A stretch of DNA of 64,000 nucleotides from Acridotheres tristis (GCA_037013685.1 CM072899.1:11450479-11514478); one strand, 5' to 3'; shown: positions 36,761 through 49,653, counted from the stretch's first letter. Notes: a model not told the origin generated them from the sequence alone. A program made the numbers and translations.

Positions 36761-37864
36761 ATCATTTTTAAATGCTGTCAATAATCAGTGAAGCATTTTA
36801 TTGTGCACTTAGTGAACTTGTCATTTTTATACCAATCAATAGAAGTGACCAAGTTGATAATTTATGAATGTTATTGAGCATCTCCACTTTTTGCTGAGCA
36901 ATTCTAGATCAAATTTGATCGCAAAGACAAATTCTAGACTTTGTCACCTGATAGTGAAAGCAGATTCTGTTTTAAGTTTGTAAAGAGGAAATTTGTGTTT
37001 TCACCTGAACTTTAAACTAGCACTGTCAGCACTATGTAATGAGTTTTTTACTGGAAGGACTTTGGCAGGTATTGTGAATGTTGAGTGGACAATGCTTGAG
37101 GAGTGGCTGATTAAATCCAATGTCACTGTTCTGCACTTGGCTGCTCCTGGCTCCTGCCTGTTGCAGTAACTTTGAGTCCAGCATTTCAGTGTCTTGAAAA
37201 GGGAACATCAGGAGAGGCTTTGCAACAAGTTGAAAATGAGCAGTGATGTAGAAAATATGCCATGATTGAAAAAAGTGATTTAATTAAGTGTTTATGGCTG
37301 AGGCATTCTGGTGTAAACATCCTGTGGCTCCTGGCTTGCAAATCAGGTGTCTTTCTGTTTGTGGCCAATCTCACTGTTTTAAGCTTGTAGTACTGGAGTT
37401 TCTGTGACTCTGAGCTCAAAATATCAAATCCAGGTGTGTGACTTGCACATTATGGAATAGAAGAGTCCCTTCACTTAAGCACAGATGTGCAGCCTTTCCT
37501 GGAGGAGTGGTCAGCAGCAGCACAGTGAGTTACAGAGCAGCAGTGCCACATCCATTCCAGCTTGTGGCATTTGTGTGTGAAGAGGAGGAGCTCTGTTACA
37601 CGTCTGAGATAGATGTCAATACAATAGTGTCTAAGACAGCACCAAATCCCATTGAAAGTACTGTGTATTGAGCTTCCACTCTGTTTCTGACATCTCCAAT
37701 TTTTGTGTTGGAATCCTGTTGCTTGCTTTGTTATCAATATAAAAATATTAAGACAGGAAACATCTTTTCCATTCCATTAGCAAGATCTCTTCAGAATCTG
37801 TGGTTGACAAGCATCTCTCTGCACCTTTTCAGTAAGGAGCTGTCATCTGTTAGATATATATAGA

Positions 37865-38940
37865 ATGGCAGGAACTATTAAGTTTTGAAGGCAATCCTAA
37901 AGTCACCTTGTCCCTCTCCATATCCAGAGGAAGAATCAGTTGTATATATGTTCTTTTCTGGTGTCCAGCTAACTGGGTTTTAGAGATTTTTATTACTAGC
38001 TGTCACAGGACTTCAGTATCATTAGGGTTGTTTGAGAGAGCAAGGGAACAGATTTTTTTTCTCCCAAGGTATCTTCCTTGTTGTGGTGTAAACCTATTTA
38101 TATATATATATTTTTTTTTTTTTTTAATCCCTATCCACTGTGATACAAAGAACACCCTATTCTTTTTCACTTTGCAGCATTCTTTATATACTTAAAAACT
38201 GAGCATGGATGTGATCGATCTTCTTTCCTCTGGACTAAATGTTCTTTGTTAGTACAGTCTCTCTCCTTGGGGGCTGTGTTTCCTGGACCTGGGCTTGTTT
38301 GTGTCTTCCTGAGTTTCTCCAAATGCTCAGTGTCTTTTCTTAAGTACATTTCTCTCAGCCAGGCAGTTCTCTAGCTAAGGCCTCACGAGTGCTGACTATT
38401 TCAAGTAGGATTTTAACTTTGGGGGTGTCTCAAGACATCTTCTTGTTTATGCTTCCCTGTCTGCAGATTTTGCACAATTAGGAGTTCATTGTCTTTGAGT
38501 TTAATGTGTGAGCTCAGACCACAATGCCTCTCTGTAGGTTTCTTAATATAGGCTTCCATTTCTCATTCTGTGCTTACACATTTCAACATCCCATCTTAAA
38601 TAGCTTCTTATTTTTTCAGACTACTGTCTCAGTTTTCTGGGTTCAAATTCTAGTCCTTTCCTCCAGCATATTCATTCCAAACTGATCTATCCAGTTGTTG
38701 AGATCATTAATGAAAATACTGAATAGAATTAGCTCAAGGACAGGCTTCTGTGAACCATGCTCAATACACCCTCCTAAACAGCATACCATTGATAACTATT
38801 CTCTTAATGTTCTCCAAACAGCATCATGCTCAGCCTGTAATGAGTTTGTCTGGGTGACTTTTCCCTAGCTTGCTTGTGCAAATATCTTGTAGAAAACTGT
38901 CAAGTTCTTCTAAATCAAGCAACCTACAGCTATATTCTAG
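37865..38940 (-). mobile_element. CR1-type LINE relic (copy B)
   Basis: Several blocks in the right order match antisense CR1: AGAATGGCAGGAACTATTAA with CACCTTGTCCCTCTCC (37862-37920, the 3' end region); TTCTTTCCTCTGGACTAAAT (38220); CTAAGGCCTCACGAGTGCTG (38375); GAGATCATTAATGAAAATAC (38700) with AGCTCAAGGACAGGC; CCATTGATAACTATTCTCTT (38787); and TTTTCCCTAGCTTGCTTGTG (38860) with TTCTAAATCAAGC. The element runs on the minus strand from its 3' end into reverse transcriptase sequence and is 5'-truncated, as is usual for CR1. It shares a segment with copy A, so the two are separate insertions. Confidence 0.75.
38095..38126. repeat. TA microsatellite followed by T15
   Basis: About seven TA units run into a 15-base T tract, inside CR1 copy B. 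Length variation between individuals is likely. Confidence 0.9.
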
Positions 38941-41900
38941 GTGATCTTTTCAGAGTTATTCTGTCTGCCTTTATTTGGCTTCGGCTGCAAAACTGGATCT
39001 GTGTGGATCCTGCTGCCCCAAGGCATGTGTTTATTTTTGGGTTTTACTGGAATCCATTTTTCTTAGAAAAAATAAATATTTAATGTGTAAGAGGATGTTT
39101 AGGAATGTAGACTGCTTTGGTGCAAAATACGCTGTACACAGGTGATATACAAGTTGTCTTTGTTCTGTAGGTGCTTTTTAATCTTGACCTGCAAGACGGT
39201 GTTCACAGCCTGGTTTAAGTATTCTGCACTTGCAGCCCTAAATCAGAGCTCTCATCACACATTCCAAGCATCCAAACACAGCCTATACCCAGTTTCAGCC
39301 CTGCAGCTTTTCTCTCTCATGGCTCCTGTCTAAATCACAGCCTGTAAGGTTTTCAGGGCCAAGAAACAGCAAATTTTGCAGTTAAATTAAACAACACTTT
39401 GGTGACAAGGGTGAATCCTAACAGGAGTCTGAGGAGACATTCAGGGTCATTTTCATGGAATAAGTGGGGATTTGAATTGCAGGTTAGTATTGTGGTCCAT
39501 TTCAGTATCATGATGCTTTCAGGTGGGATTAAAATGTTTTCATTAACATTTAAAAATCAAGTAAGACATTTTCTGATAATTCTTTCTCCCTTCTTGGCCT
39601 TGTAATAAGCATAAAATAAATTCAACACCTGATGTCATGAGGAGCTGTTGGATTTCAGCCCATCTGAACATGGAGATATTAGGATGCCTCCTGCACCTTT
39701 GTGTGTAATGAATATAGTTTTTATAAAGTGCTGCACAACTTCACCTCTGCGCAGGGTACTCACCAAACAATCCCCAGCAGAAAATTCCTGCTGTTTCCTA
39801 AGCCATGGGAAATATTATCTCACTCCATTAGCCCTGCTGCACTTGCTTGGTTTTTCCCCTGCTTGCTCCAAAGAGGAGGAAACATATCTTTCCAACCACA
39901 CTAGCAAGAATTAGCCCAACTGTATTTTACAGGTAAACTAACAAATAAGAGGAGAATCTGAGCAGCCCCCAGGGACTGCATTTGTTTGCTGCTGAGTTGT
40001 TCTATCTGCAGCTGGCATCAATGGAAACCTGAGTGCTCCATTAAAAGTCGACAATCTCTGTTGGCTGGGGCATGGGGCAAACAGAGCCAGCCTGTTCTGC
40101 AGACAGACTGATGGCCTTTATCTCCCCCCACCCAGCTCGGGATGGGAAATGATGAGACTGAAACAAAAAGCTTGTAACTGGGACTTGGAGTTCTTACCCT
40201 GCAGCTGTCATTCCAAGGAGGAGCAGACACAAGGTTGCCTTCAGGGGCCATGTGGGAAATTCACTGAGTGCAACGCTTTAAGGGATTGGGGCTCATCTGT
40301 AGGAATGGGAAATAATGCATGGTGCTGGTGTGGGCCCCAGGTAGTGACATGGGGGTGTGCATCTGGAAATCTTCATTCCAAACCTTGGGGATGGCATGGG
40401 GAAGTTACCACTCTAAGCTGATGAGGACAATAATGTGTTATAGGGTGTACCCTGTTCACCATGCCCATGGATAATGCCTTAAGCAGCAGCATACTGTCCT
40501 CTCACCCACCCCAAGGAGCCTACGCTCTCCTGTCGCATTTTCTTCCAGTAAATGTGACTGCTCAAATGATGCCTTGATGTTCTGATTGCTCACAAAACAG
40601 AAAGTAGGGGTTATATGTACTTTTGTCCTCATGGTGCAGCAGAATTAGATTGCATCTCAAACACCTGGGGTTAGGGATGATTCATGGGAAATACCCAGAA
40701 TTTGATGTTTTCATCTTTTCAAAAGACAGCCCTTCAGCCAGGGGACAGTGTGCCACACAGGAAGTACACTGGGCTTTGATGGTATCATAGTCTGAAGAGA
40801 AATGCATGATAGTACTCTGAATGCAAGGGAAGTGGTCTTTCCACTCTGAGTTTGCAGATATTTGAGTGGTGAATTCATTAGTTCTCTCATGAAGTAGAAG
40901 TTATCTTTACCCCATCCTTGCTGCTTCTCTGTCCCTTTGTTCCACCATCAATTTTTATCAGTAGACATTTTGGTACAGCCAGCAAGTTCTTGTTTGTCAT
41001 AGGCTTAAGGCCTTGTTTTGTCACTAAATGCTGCTATTTTGTTACTTGCTCTTTTCTTTTGCAGTCTGTGTCTATGAGATATCCAACAGTAACACTGGAG
41101 TGTTGGGGCTGTTGGGGGATTGCACATGGCCTTGCTATCCTTTTACTTGTTAATTCTATCAGGCAGTGTTATAAAATGTGTAAAGGGAGAGCTCCCCATA
41201 TCATCTGCCTTTTGTTGATCTTAATCTTTAGTCTAGTAAGTGACCTTTAGATAACACCCAATATAGTATTTATGTTCTAAAAGCTTCAATGTAGATATGA
41301 ATGCTGCAAATATCCCTTTTGCTCTTAGCTGTCCGCCCTGTGTTGGGTACATAGGTTGAATCATTATTCTAATTACCTTTTGAAGGTAAAAGTGGTATCT
41401 CATGAGTGGGATTTTCAGAAGCAGTGACCCTAAACCCACTGCTACAACAGTCAGAGTGCATTTCATGGCTAACTTCGGGTGTAGGAGTGTGCCCATAGCA
41501 TGCAGCTGACAGCCCAAACCAAGCTGCTATACCTGGTTTGGTATGGCTGCAGGAGTGACCTTGGTTGATCTCCAAGAGTTAGGGCATTTTTCCCCTGAAC
41601 TACGAGGATTTAACCTCTTATTTGTAGGGCATGCTCTGATGTCTGTTCAGTAGTATTGAAACCTCTCCTTATGTGCACAGTAAACTCTGGTATTCCTGCA
41701 GAGGAGGGGAAAAACGAAGGGAAAACGTCTGGGGAAGGTAGAACATGAGCACAGACATCTGAATACATTTGGATATTGTCTTTTGGTTATAACAGTGTGT
41801 GAAACCTCAAGATAATCACTGCAAAAAGAGGGCAAGGGTGGCTCTACCAAAAAATACTTCTGGCTTAGAGCTTATGCTTGGTTTTTGTCAATTTGACCAT

Positions 41901-43425
41901 GATGTTGCACTGTATCAAAGAATAATACAGTTTGTGATTAGCCTTTAAGCCCTTCTCCCTGCACTGTGCATAGGGCCGAGCCTACTTGCTTGACTTTGTG
42001 GGTTCTGAGACTTCACAAATGTTGGAGTGAGGAAGAAGCCCGGTGATCAAGTGTCAGCAAGGATTTGGCCATCCTGCAGTCCTTTTAACAAGTCTCTCTG
42101 GCTTGTATGTGGAGTATTTTCTGCCAGGTAAGTGGATCATGTGTCTTTTTGGTCTTAGTTTCAGCCACTCTGTGTGTCATCTTCAGACTCTTGAAAAATT
42201 GCCCTGAGTGTCTCATAGTCTCAAGAATACCCATTTCCAAACATTTTGATGTAGATGTCTTTGATTTGCACTATTCTCTTCCTCCTGGTTTGTGACCAGT
42301 GCTTTTTCTCTCTTCCCTGTTTTTTCTGAGATGCTTCTGGTCAAGAGGTTTTGTTTCTTAGAGCACCAGGAGCAGAGTTAGAGGCGGAAGCAATGCAAAA
42401 CTCTGATATGTCCACATCTCTCTTCAATCTGTTTATCTTCTGCAGAGGCCTGGTAGTGAATGACATTCATATAAACAGTGGGTGAAAGACCTGATGTGCA
42501 CAATTCAAACATCCTGTCATGCTCTGGGCACATGTACCTGATTGAAAAATAAACACCTAACATGCATAAATATCTGATGTGTTTTCCTGGTTAGAATCCT
42601 GTGTCCCTATGCAGTGTTTTGGAAGACCTACAGTTCATTCTTCTATTTTCTCAGAATCTGTAAGATACAACCTGATTTTAATTCTGCCTTGAGCTGCCAG
42701 TTGTGACTTGATTGATGCTGTAGACAAGTTTATCTGAATGCAAGTTTATGTAATATAACAAACAGTACTTCAGAGAAACACTTAAATGCTTTTCTGTTTC
42801 CAGCAGTGACCTGTTAAACTATTTCACACAATTTAACTTGGTCTCTCCCCCTCAGTACACTTGATGGAAAGGACAGTGCTTCAGTCTAGAAAGCCATGTA
42901 GGTTGGACTGGGCTGTCATTTCAAATTCTGGAATCGCTATTCTTGCAAATTTTTCAGGACCAGCCTGGATAAAGTCACCAGGTCTGAAATAACTTTGCTT
43001 TCAGTAGAGGTTGGTGCTATTGGTTTCCCAATATCTGAGTGAATCTGTGTTAGACTGTGTGCAGCCAGAGTTAAAATCAGGTTTGTTCACCCTGAAATTC
43101 CTGTAGCTTGAAAGAACATCATCCTTAGATAATGTTTTCATTGCTGCTTCTTAGTGTCAGCTCCCTATAGTGGGATTTTTGACCCGAAGATCAGATATTT
43201 CCTGGAACTGAGGGCATACAAAAGATAAATTGCTGGAAAAGGTGTGAACCGAAGGTGCAGTAAAACTCTTCTAGAGGTATCATTTGTAGCAATTGTAGTC
43301 TGGTTCCAGCTTCCAGCTGTGCATGAGGTGAGACAATCCTGAACACCTGTGGTGCTGCTCTGGCTGTGGTGGATTCTCTGTGCTGGGCCTGAAGATAAAA
43401 CTGATCTGACAAAAATGGCTGGGAA
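38941..43425. other. Non-coding stretch without recognisable features
   Basis: Frames up to 110 codons (40918-41250 on the + strand) occur, but none has splice edges or a familiar motif. I could not identify interspersed repeats. The part at 42896-42990 faintly resembles CR1 sequence but is too weak to call. Confidence 0.45.
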
Positions 43426-43507
43426 GCTGCATTGCCCACGTGCAGTGCCTTGGCTGCATTGCCCACGTGCAGTGCCTTGGCTGCATTGCCCACATTGCAG
43501 TGCCTTG
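43426..43507. repeat. 27-bp tandem repeat, three copies
   Basis: The units lie at 43426-43452, 43453-43479 and 43480-43507. The first two are identical; the third has CCCACATTGCAG in place of CCCACGTGCAG and is one base longer. A partial fourth unit follows. The first two units each contain the palindromic E-box CACGTG. The overlapping 138-, 119- and 117-codon frames on both strands owe their repeats to this array and are not genes. Confidence 0.95.
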
Positions 43508-43989
43508 ACTGCACTCATCTGGCTGGAGGGACATGATAGAGAGTCCCAGAGCTGTGTTTCCAGAAGAGTATTCCTTTCCATGGCAGGAGGACATGTACTT
43601 TCCCATATTGCTCAGGGGACAGATCTCAGGCAATGCCCTTCAAAGTTTGAGCTCTCTCCTACATCTTCTTTGATGGCAAACCCAGTCCAGGGGCTGCTCA
43701 GGCTTTGAGTCTGAAAGTCCTCAATGATGACTGTTTTGGTCTGTAACAAGGCTTGGTACGATCTCTGGTAGAAACTCATGCAGTTCAATTTTGCCTAAGA
43801 GAAGTTTGTTTTTACTAGGAGCTGCACTGTGCGTGCTGTTCATCCCTATCTGTCTCTTTGCCCTCCTGCTATCCTCAGCTCTTTTCAGAAACCTTAGATT
43901 TATCACTCTTGGATTGTCTGTCTTGTTCTGGCTTTTAAAAATAAAAGCTTTTCAAAGGGCCTTTGGAACAGGCTGTGTTATTTTTGGCT

Positions 43990-44300
43990 CAGTCTCTTAG
44001 TGACACTCATTGCAGAATTAAAACTTCTAATTAGAAAGCAAAAAAAAATTGCAAGGAAAGGAAAACACATTGCTGCAAAATTAAGGTGGATATTTTAATT
44101 GCCCCAGAGGCATGGAATTGCAGTCCACTGCAGAGTTTTCTCTGCCCCAGAAGATCACTGTAGAAAATGATTACTGTTTTCCATAAATAATCTACAACCT
44201 TTTAATTTTAAGAGCTCAAACAAACATCTCTGCCAAGATAGTTGGATACTGCCTGAGTTTGATGCGAATATTCTAATAAGAATCATTTAAGTTTTACACA
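43990..44300. promoter_or_regulatory. Candidate conserved non-coding element
   Basis: The block has AAACTTCTAATTAGAAAGC (near 44022) with a palindromic CTAATTAG core, GGATATTTTAATTGCCCC, and CCATAAATAATCTAC. It is complex, AT-rich and without open frames. It opens the stretch of such blocks that runs to 63 kb. Confidence 0.35.
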
Positions 44301-45789
44301 TATGATGTTGGGAAGGTGCTGTAGAGGAAAACATAGTGAATTAAGGATGGTAAGAGAAAAAAATGTTCTAATAAAACAAGAGATACAATGGAGTTAGAAG
44401 TGCACATGACGTCTATGGCCTTGGATTTTTCAGGGGATTCATTTCTCCTGTGCAACCTTCTTGAAAATTACTTTGAGATCATCTGTTGTGAGGCTCTGCA
44501 TGAAAGGAGGTGTCTGCAGAAATTCGTGTGGGCTCCTTCCCAGTCTGGGTGGGTACTGCCTGCTGCTGCTCTCTTTCCTTGTCCATGTGTGCAGGCTTGG
44601 CCCTGGTCAAACCATCAGTTTTTTCCGTGGTACTTTCCACTGGAGCAGGGGTGGGTTGTGCTTGTTGGTGTCCGTGTGTGTTTGTGTGTGCCAGAACCCC
44701 CTCGAGGTCCCAGTTGTGCTCTGCAAAGCTGTTTTGAGGGGAGAGGAAAAAGAAACAGAGAAAAGGAGATGATTGACAGTAGCCCTTTAGATTTCTGTTG
44801 TTAATGCACCAGTAATAAGATAAGTCTTATCTTTAAATGTTCATGGAATCAAGACTTTGATGGAAACAGACTTTTGGGTTAATATATTTTTGATAGATAA
44901 AGCAGAACGAAATGAATAGACCAGGGGAACATGCAGTATTTAGAGAAAGACATATTTTTTGTTTAAATCTCTCTCCTGGCATGCTATCTGGTAGCATGTG
45001 ACACTCGCATATAAATGGTGTGTTTGTGTTTTAGAGGGATATGGGGGTCTAAATGGGGTGTCACTGGGCTAAGAGGCTGCTGAGTGAGATGAAATCTGCT
45101 AGTTGAGATGAAAAATCTCACCTTCTGTCCCTTCACTTTCATTCAAGTCCAGCTCTTGCTGGGTGGGTAAATGTGAACAGATAAGAGTTTGCAGTGCAGA
45201 GATTTTGCCTCCCCCATGCTCTGATGTGAAAAAGGAGTTGTGTGCCAGCCTCTTTGAGGAGTTTGGGCAGCAATGTTCTGTTGTTTGAGCTGTGCAGGGG
45301 GAGTTTGGGATGCTGTAGTCATTAATGCATTTCAGCTCAAGCCCTTTGGACAGTCTGTTTTGCATATTTGCCCATTTGGATGAAATGATCTCACAACCAT
45401 GTGTACCATACAGTGTCTAGGAAAGCCATGCCAAGGGGACAGAGCCTCCTCCAGCAAAGAGCTGCAGCAGCTGAGAATTGGGTCTCAGACTGCTCAGTTG
45501 CTGCTTTTTCATTGTGTGTTTGCATCACAACTGTTGAATTTCATCTACCTGGCTTCATTCCTTTCTTTTATACCTCTGCAGTGAGGAGTCGTGTCCTTCC
45601 TTGTCTCTCCCTGCCCATGAACGTCTGCACTGCAGCCCCAGACATCTGAGCCACATCAGTTCATTTTCTCTGTAACCTGCCTGGACTCAAAATGATCTCT
45701 CCCTCTTAGGATATGCCGACATAACCCCAGCATTTTACTGTATCTTCCAAAGTATGACTATAAATGGCTGCTAGGGCATCACATGGAAT

Positions 45790-45860
45790 TGCTGGTAAAT
45801 ATTGCCTGGCAAGTGAGTGACAAAGCTGGGAGAAGAAGGTCCCAGGGTCTTTGAAGACAA
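45790..45860 (-). repeat. Possible MIR-like fragment
   Basis: GGCAAGTGAGTGACAAAGCT followed by GGGAGAAGAAGGTCCCAGG matches the antisense of the MIR tRNA-related/core boundary. It is short, so a chance match cannot be excluded. Confidence 0.3.
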
Positions 45861-46489
45861 ACAAAGGGGTCTATAAAATCTGTAATTCAGATCAACCTAG
45901 GGAGCAAGAGACACAAATTTTCATTTGATTACACGAAATCCTTGGTGTGGTAATGCCAAACTGGGGCTTTGATTTCTCTTCTTTTAATATGACCTCTTTA
46001 GCTTGGTCCAGAGTTTTGCTTGTTTTAAGGGGTTATAAAGTGAGGTCTGGAAACACAGAGTAAAAGCTTTGGTTCTTTTCAAAACTGGTGACAGAAGTCT
46101 GAATTAATGCCATTAGGATTGGCATCAAATCCAGGCAAACAATTTTTCCAGGAGTAATTTTGCATAGAACAGACTACAAGTGTAGTAGAGTCCAATTCCT
46201 CATTCATTTATCATTTCTTGCTTTTTCAGCCTTTCACTGAGTGGTGGGCTCTGGGCTCTGAGTTCCTGAGCTTGCTGGTCCCTGTTTTCAGCAGGATGAG
46301 TGTGTCTTGTGCCAGCCTTTGCACCATCCTGAAGTTTGCTTCCTTTGAACAATTCCCGTGGGTTTGGTTCATTAGGAACCAAATGCATTTTAGAAACCTG
46401 CATGTATGTTGGTTAGAATGTATTTGTGTAGCTCACAGACCTCTATATTTAATTAACGTAAAACAACGGTCCTGAATCTAAGAAGCTAT

Positions 46490-46660
46490 CTAGTTGCAAT
46501 TAGTTCTTGTTTGCTAATTAATTACCAATGGATGATTAAAGACTTGTTTACTGAGGTTTAGCAGTTATCAAGACACATATCTAGTACTCAGGGGATTTAC
46601 TGTGCAGTAACTGGATTGTTGAATTAAATTCTTATTGGAGACCTTTAAACTGTGACTGAA
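46490..46660. promoter_or_regulatory. Candidate conserved non-coding element
   Basis: GCTAATTAATTACCAATGG near 46513-46531 joins tandem homeodomain-type cores to a CCAAT box, followed by GATGATTAAAG. There is no open frame. Confidence 0.3.
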
Positions 46661-47809
46661 GAAAGCTGCTCTGCTGACAGGGTTTCCTTTTGCTGCTCAC
46701 CCAGATGCTCCAGGTGCTGCTGCCATGGGTAGTGCTGCTCTTAATGGGAGGGGTGGTTTGGCTGATACACCTGACTCACTGGGGTGAGCAACTTCTGTCC
46801 TTCTGCAAATTAAAGGCAAGGAAAACTAGGATCTCAGGTGTTGGCTGTGTTGGTTAAGCAGTGCTGCTCACACACACTCCCAAATACAGTGTGTCCTGTC
46901 TGGCAGTCATGGTTTACCTTTCTCTTTGTGGGTGCTCATCATATCTTAGTCCAAACAGACAGCCATGAATTTTGTCTTGTTCTGTTGGGATTTGGTTGCA
47001 GACTGGCTTTTGATCCTGCATGTAGGCTTTTGGTTTTGCTTCTTTTGACAATTTGCTGGGTAGTTTTGGTGGTTTTTTTTAAGTCTGTGGGTTTGTTTTA
47101 GATTCAGTCCCTGTGTTTATGGACTATTTGGTCACCAAACCCTCAAGTTTCTGCTCACCACTTGATGAATAGGATCAAGATTTATGGTGGCAATTAGTGG
47201 CTTTTTTGGGTAACCAGCTGGAAAAGGCTTGAGAAGATGGTGTGTTTGCTGCCTTCTCAAAGCCAAACTCTTGAGGTGCCTGGAGATGTGCAACCATCAT
47301 TGCTCACTGCTTTTCAGAGCCCTGCCCTATGCATTGTGGATGAAACAACAGAAAGGAAAGTTCAGCACTGATGCTCATACACAGAAGCTCTTGGGTTTGC
47401 CACAGAGAGTTGCTTCCTGCAGATTGGAATGAGCAAAAGCTGTCCATGCAGGTGTTGGTGAATAATAAGGAACAGCAATGTGCTTTATGAGAGCAGCAGT
47501 TCTGAGTTTGGAGGGTTGACTTTAAAAGCTGTCTGCAGGATCTTTAGCCTCTGTCAAGGACTGCTCTTGCATTTTGGGTTTTAGCCAGTCAGTCAGAAAG
47601 GAGGTAGGAGACCAGCAAGGGTGCTGGGAGTTTCTACATGGAGACAAGCTTGGTAGGATTTCATGGAACAATTTCATCCATTCTTTCATTTTCTCTTGTG
47701 CTTTCCTTATTTATAAGCCAGAGGTTTGGATTGCTTTTCTCCAGACTCTCTCACTAAGCAGAGCTGGCAGGGAAAAAAAAATCAGAGAGAATGAGCAACT
47801 GTGGCAGAA

Positions 47810-48220
47810 AACTGATTAAAAAGAATAATTAGCATTTGCCCCTGATAAATGAGCAAAGCCATTAATTAGACTGATTTACTCCTGGCTTTTTTTCCCTCTC
47901 CCTTTCCTCTCTCTCTTCCCCCCCCCCCCCCCCCTTTATCAAATGGCAGCGCCGTGACTGCCCCTTTGGTACGTTTTCATCAGCTTTTCACCAGTTGTCA
48001 GAGCTAACACCCTCCTTTCCTGGAGCCCAAGCAGCCTCTTGTAGCTAATGGATATGGAATGCAGCCAGAGCTGATAGCTGCTAGATCTCCCTGGCTTACA
48101 GGTGTTTCCATCATTACTGGCATATTATCTGCCAAAGGGTCTCCTTCCTCCTCCTCCTTTTTTTTTTTTTTTCTCTCTGTTTTCCCCCTTCTTTGCAGTG
48201 TTTTAGAAGTAATTACAGTT
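47810..48220. promoter_or_regulatory. Candidate enhancer block with internal poly-C and poly-T runs
   Basis: The left part has AATAATTAGC (47824) and CATTAATTAGACTG (47860). After a 17-base C run (47918-47934) comes complex CpG-bearing sequence (GGCAGCGCCGTGACTG near 47945), a GTACGTTTTCATCAGC part and ATTACTGGCATATTATC. A 15-base T run lies at 48158-48172. The single-base runs may be assembly-sensitive. Confidence 0.38.
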
Positions 48221-48229
48221 TAAAAAAAA

Positions 48230-48660
48230 AAGCTGGCAAATTTTTAAGAATTTTATTTTATGCAACACGATGTCCCGGTGATCAAATCAATTTCTTTTTT
48301 TGGCACGGTGACAAACAGCGATGCTGCTGCTGTCGCCTGTTTGAATGTAATTACCAGGATGAAAGGGAGAATTTTAATTAAGACAATTTTCCCCCACACC
48401 TTCTTCCCTCCTCCTTATTCAAATGATGAGCTGGGGGCTGTTTTTTTTGGTGCCAGGGTTTTTTTAATATGTGTTTTTTTATTAAGAAATACTACTAATC
48501 ATCACACTATTGCATATTATATCATGACTATGCCCCCCCATCCTGATGAGAGCTGGCTGAAGGCTTGGGTCTGTGCAGAATGGGAAAATGATACATTCAC
48601 AGTCTCAAATGGGAGCTTGGCATTGTACAAGCCAATATGAACATAAAAATCCTTGTTTCA
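48230..48660. promoter_or_regulatory. Candidate highly conserved non-coding element
   Basis: It contains CCCGGTGATCAAATCAATTT (48274-48293, TCF-like ATCAAA), GCACGGTGACAAACAGCGAT near 48303-48322 and a GCTGCTGCTGTCGCC part, then GTAATTACCAGG and TTTTAATTAAGAC. CpG retention together with uninterrupted complex sequence is striking next to the low-complexity runs on each side. A 126-codon frame crosses it but has no protein-like character. Of all blocks, this texture looks most like a deeply conserved element. Confidence 0.42.
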
Positions 48661-49457
48661 GATCTTAAATGGTGCAAATGGGATCGCTGGCATGTACATG
48701 GTGCTTGGAGACTTTTGTGATTAATTATTATACACATTCCTGTAATGCCCAGAGGTCAAATTCTTCATGCAGTTTAGGGCCCTGGAAGCAGAAATGGGCC
48801 CAAGTGGCTGCCTGGGAGCCAAATGCCACAGAAACATCACAACATCTGGATTTGACCTTCATTCTTTAGAGCCAGCTCTGATTTAGGGAAGCATTTGAAT
48901 TGTGTGCTGGGCAATGAGTAAGAGTAGGATGCTTCTGGGGTAGGAGGAGGAAAAAAGTTGCTGGCAAAGGACAGATGTGGAGTGAAATGGGAGAAGAATA
49001 TGCTGGGATTTGTTGGAAGGAGCTGGTAGAAAGCTGCAGAGAAGTAACTGGCAACTGGAGCTGGGAAATAAGGGAATGAGAGTTTCTCTGGAATGGGATT
49101 TATTTTTAAAGTTCAAGCAAGTACAAATGGATAATTCTTATGAGCCTCTGGCTTGGGATGTGCATTGGCAATGGGTTTGCAAGTCAAGACCATCAGTTAG
49201 AGCTTTATAAGGTGCTGGACTTAGATTTTGGGGGGTAGTCAACCAAATTCCCTAATCATTCAATGAGTCTTAACTCTTATCTCAGGGGGTTACATGCTGG
49301 GGATGATTTTAACTGGCTGCAGCCTTGGAGGGACATGTTACCCTGCAGTACTGTCACCTCTGTGCCCCTGAGTCTCAGCACCACTTGCAGAACTTATACA
49401 GAGGTCAGGTTCTCTGGGACTTGTACCCTGATGCACAGGCAGGAGTATGGAGAGGAA

Positions 49458-49653
49458 TTTTTCTTCTTTCTTTTGCTGTTTTTCTTGTTGTTGTTGTGGG
49501 TTTGTTTTTTGGTGTTTTTTTTGTTGTTGTTTTTGTTATTTGGGGGGGGTGTTTGGTTTTTGGGTAGGTTTTTTTGTTGGTGGTGGTTTTTTTGGGGGGG
49601 TTGAGGTGGGTTGTTGGGGTTTTTTTGTTGTCGTTTTTTGTGGGGCTTTTTTT
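49458..49653. repeat. Long G/T-rich tract with strong G runs
   Basis: The + strand is almost only T and G over about 195 bases. G runs include 49542-49549 (8), 49594-49600 (7), 49608-49610 and 49616-49619. Three frames on the + strand and one on the minus strand stay open through it purely because of composition. Confidence 0.9.

Noticed and set aside
42896..42990. Possible CR1 3' end (AGGTTGGACTGGGCTGTCAT)
   Set aside because: The first few bases resemble the CR1 tail but the sequence soon departs and the terminal short repeats are absent.
43165..43708. Repeat-containing frames of 138, 117 and 119 codons on both strands
   Set aside because: The repeated peptide comes from a 27-bp tandem repeat, and since 27 is a multiple of three all frames stay open. 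No protein family is suggested.
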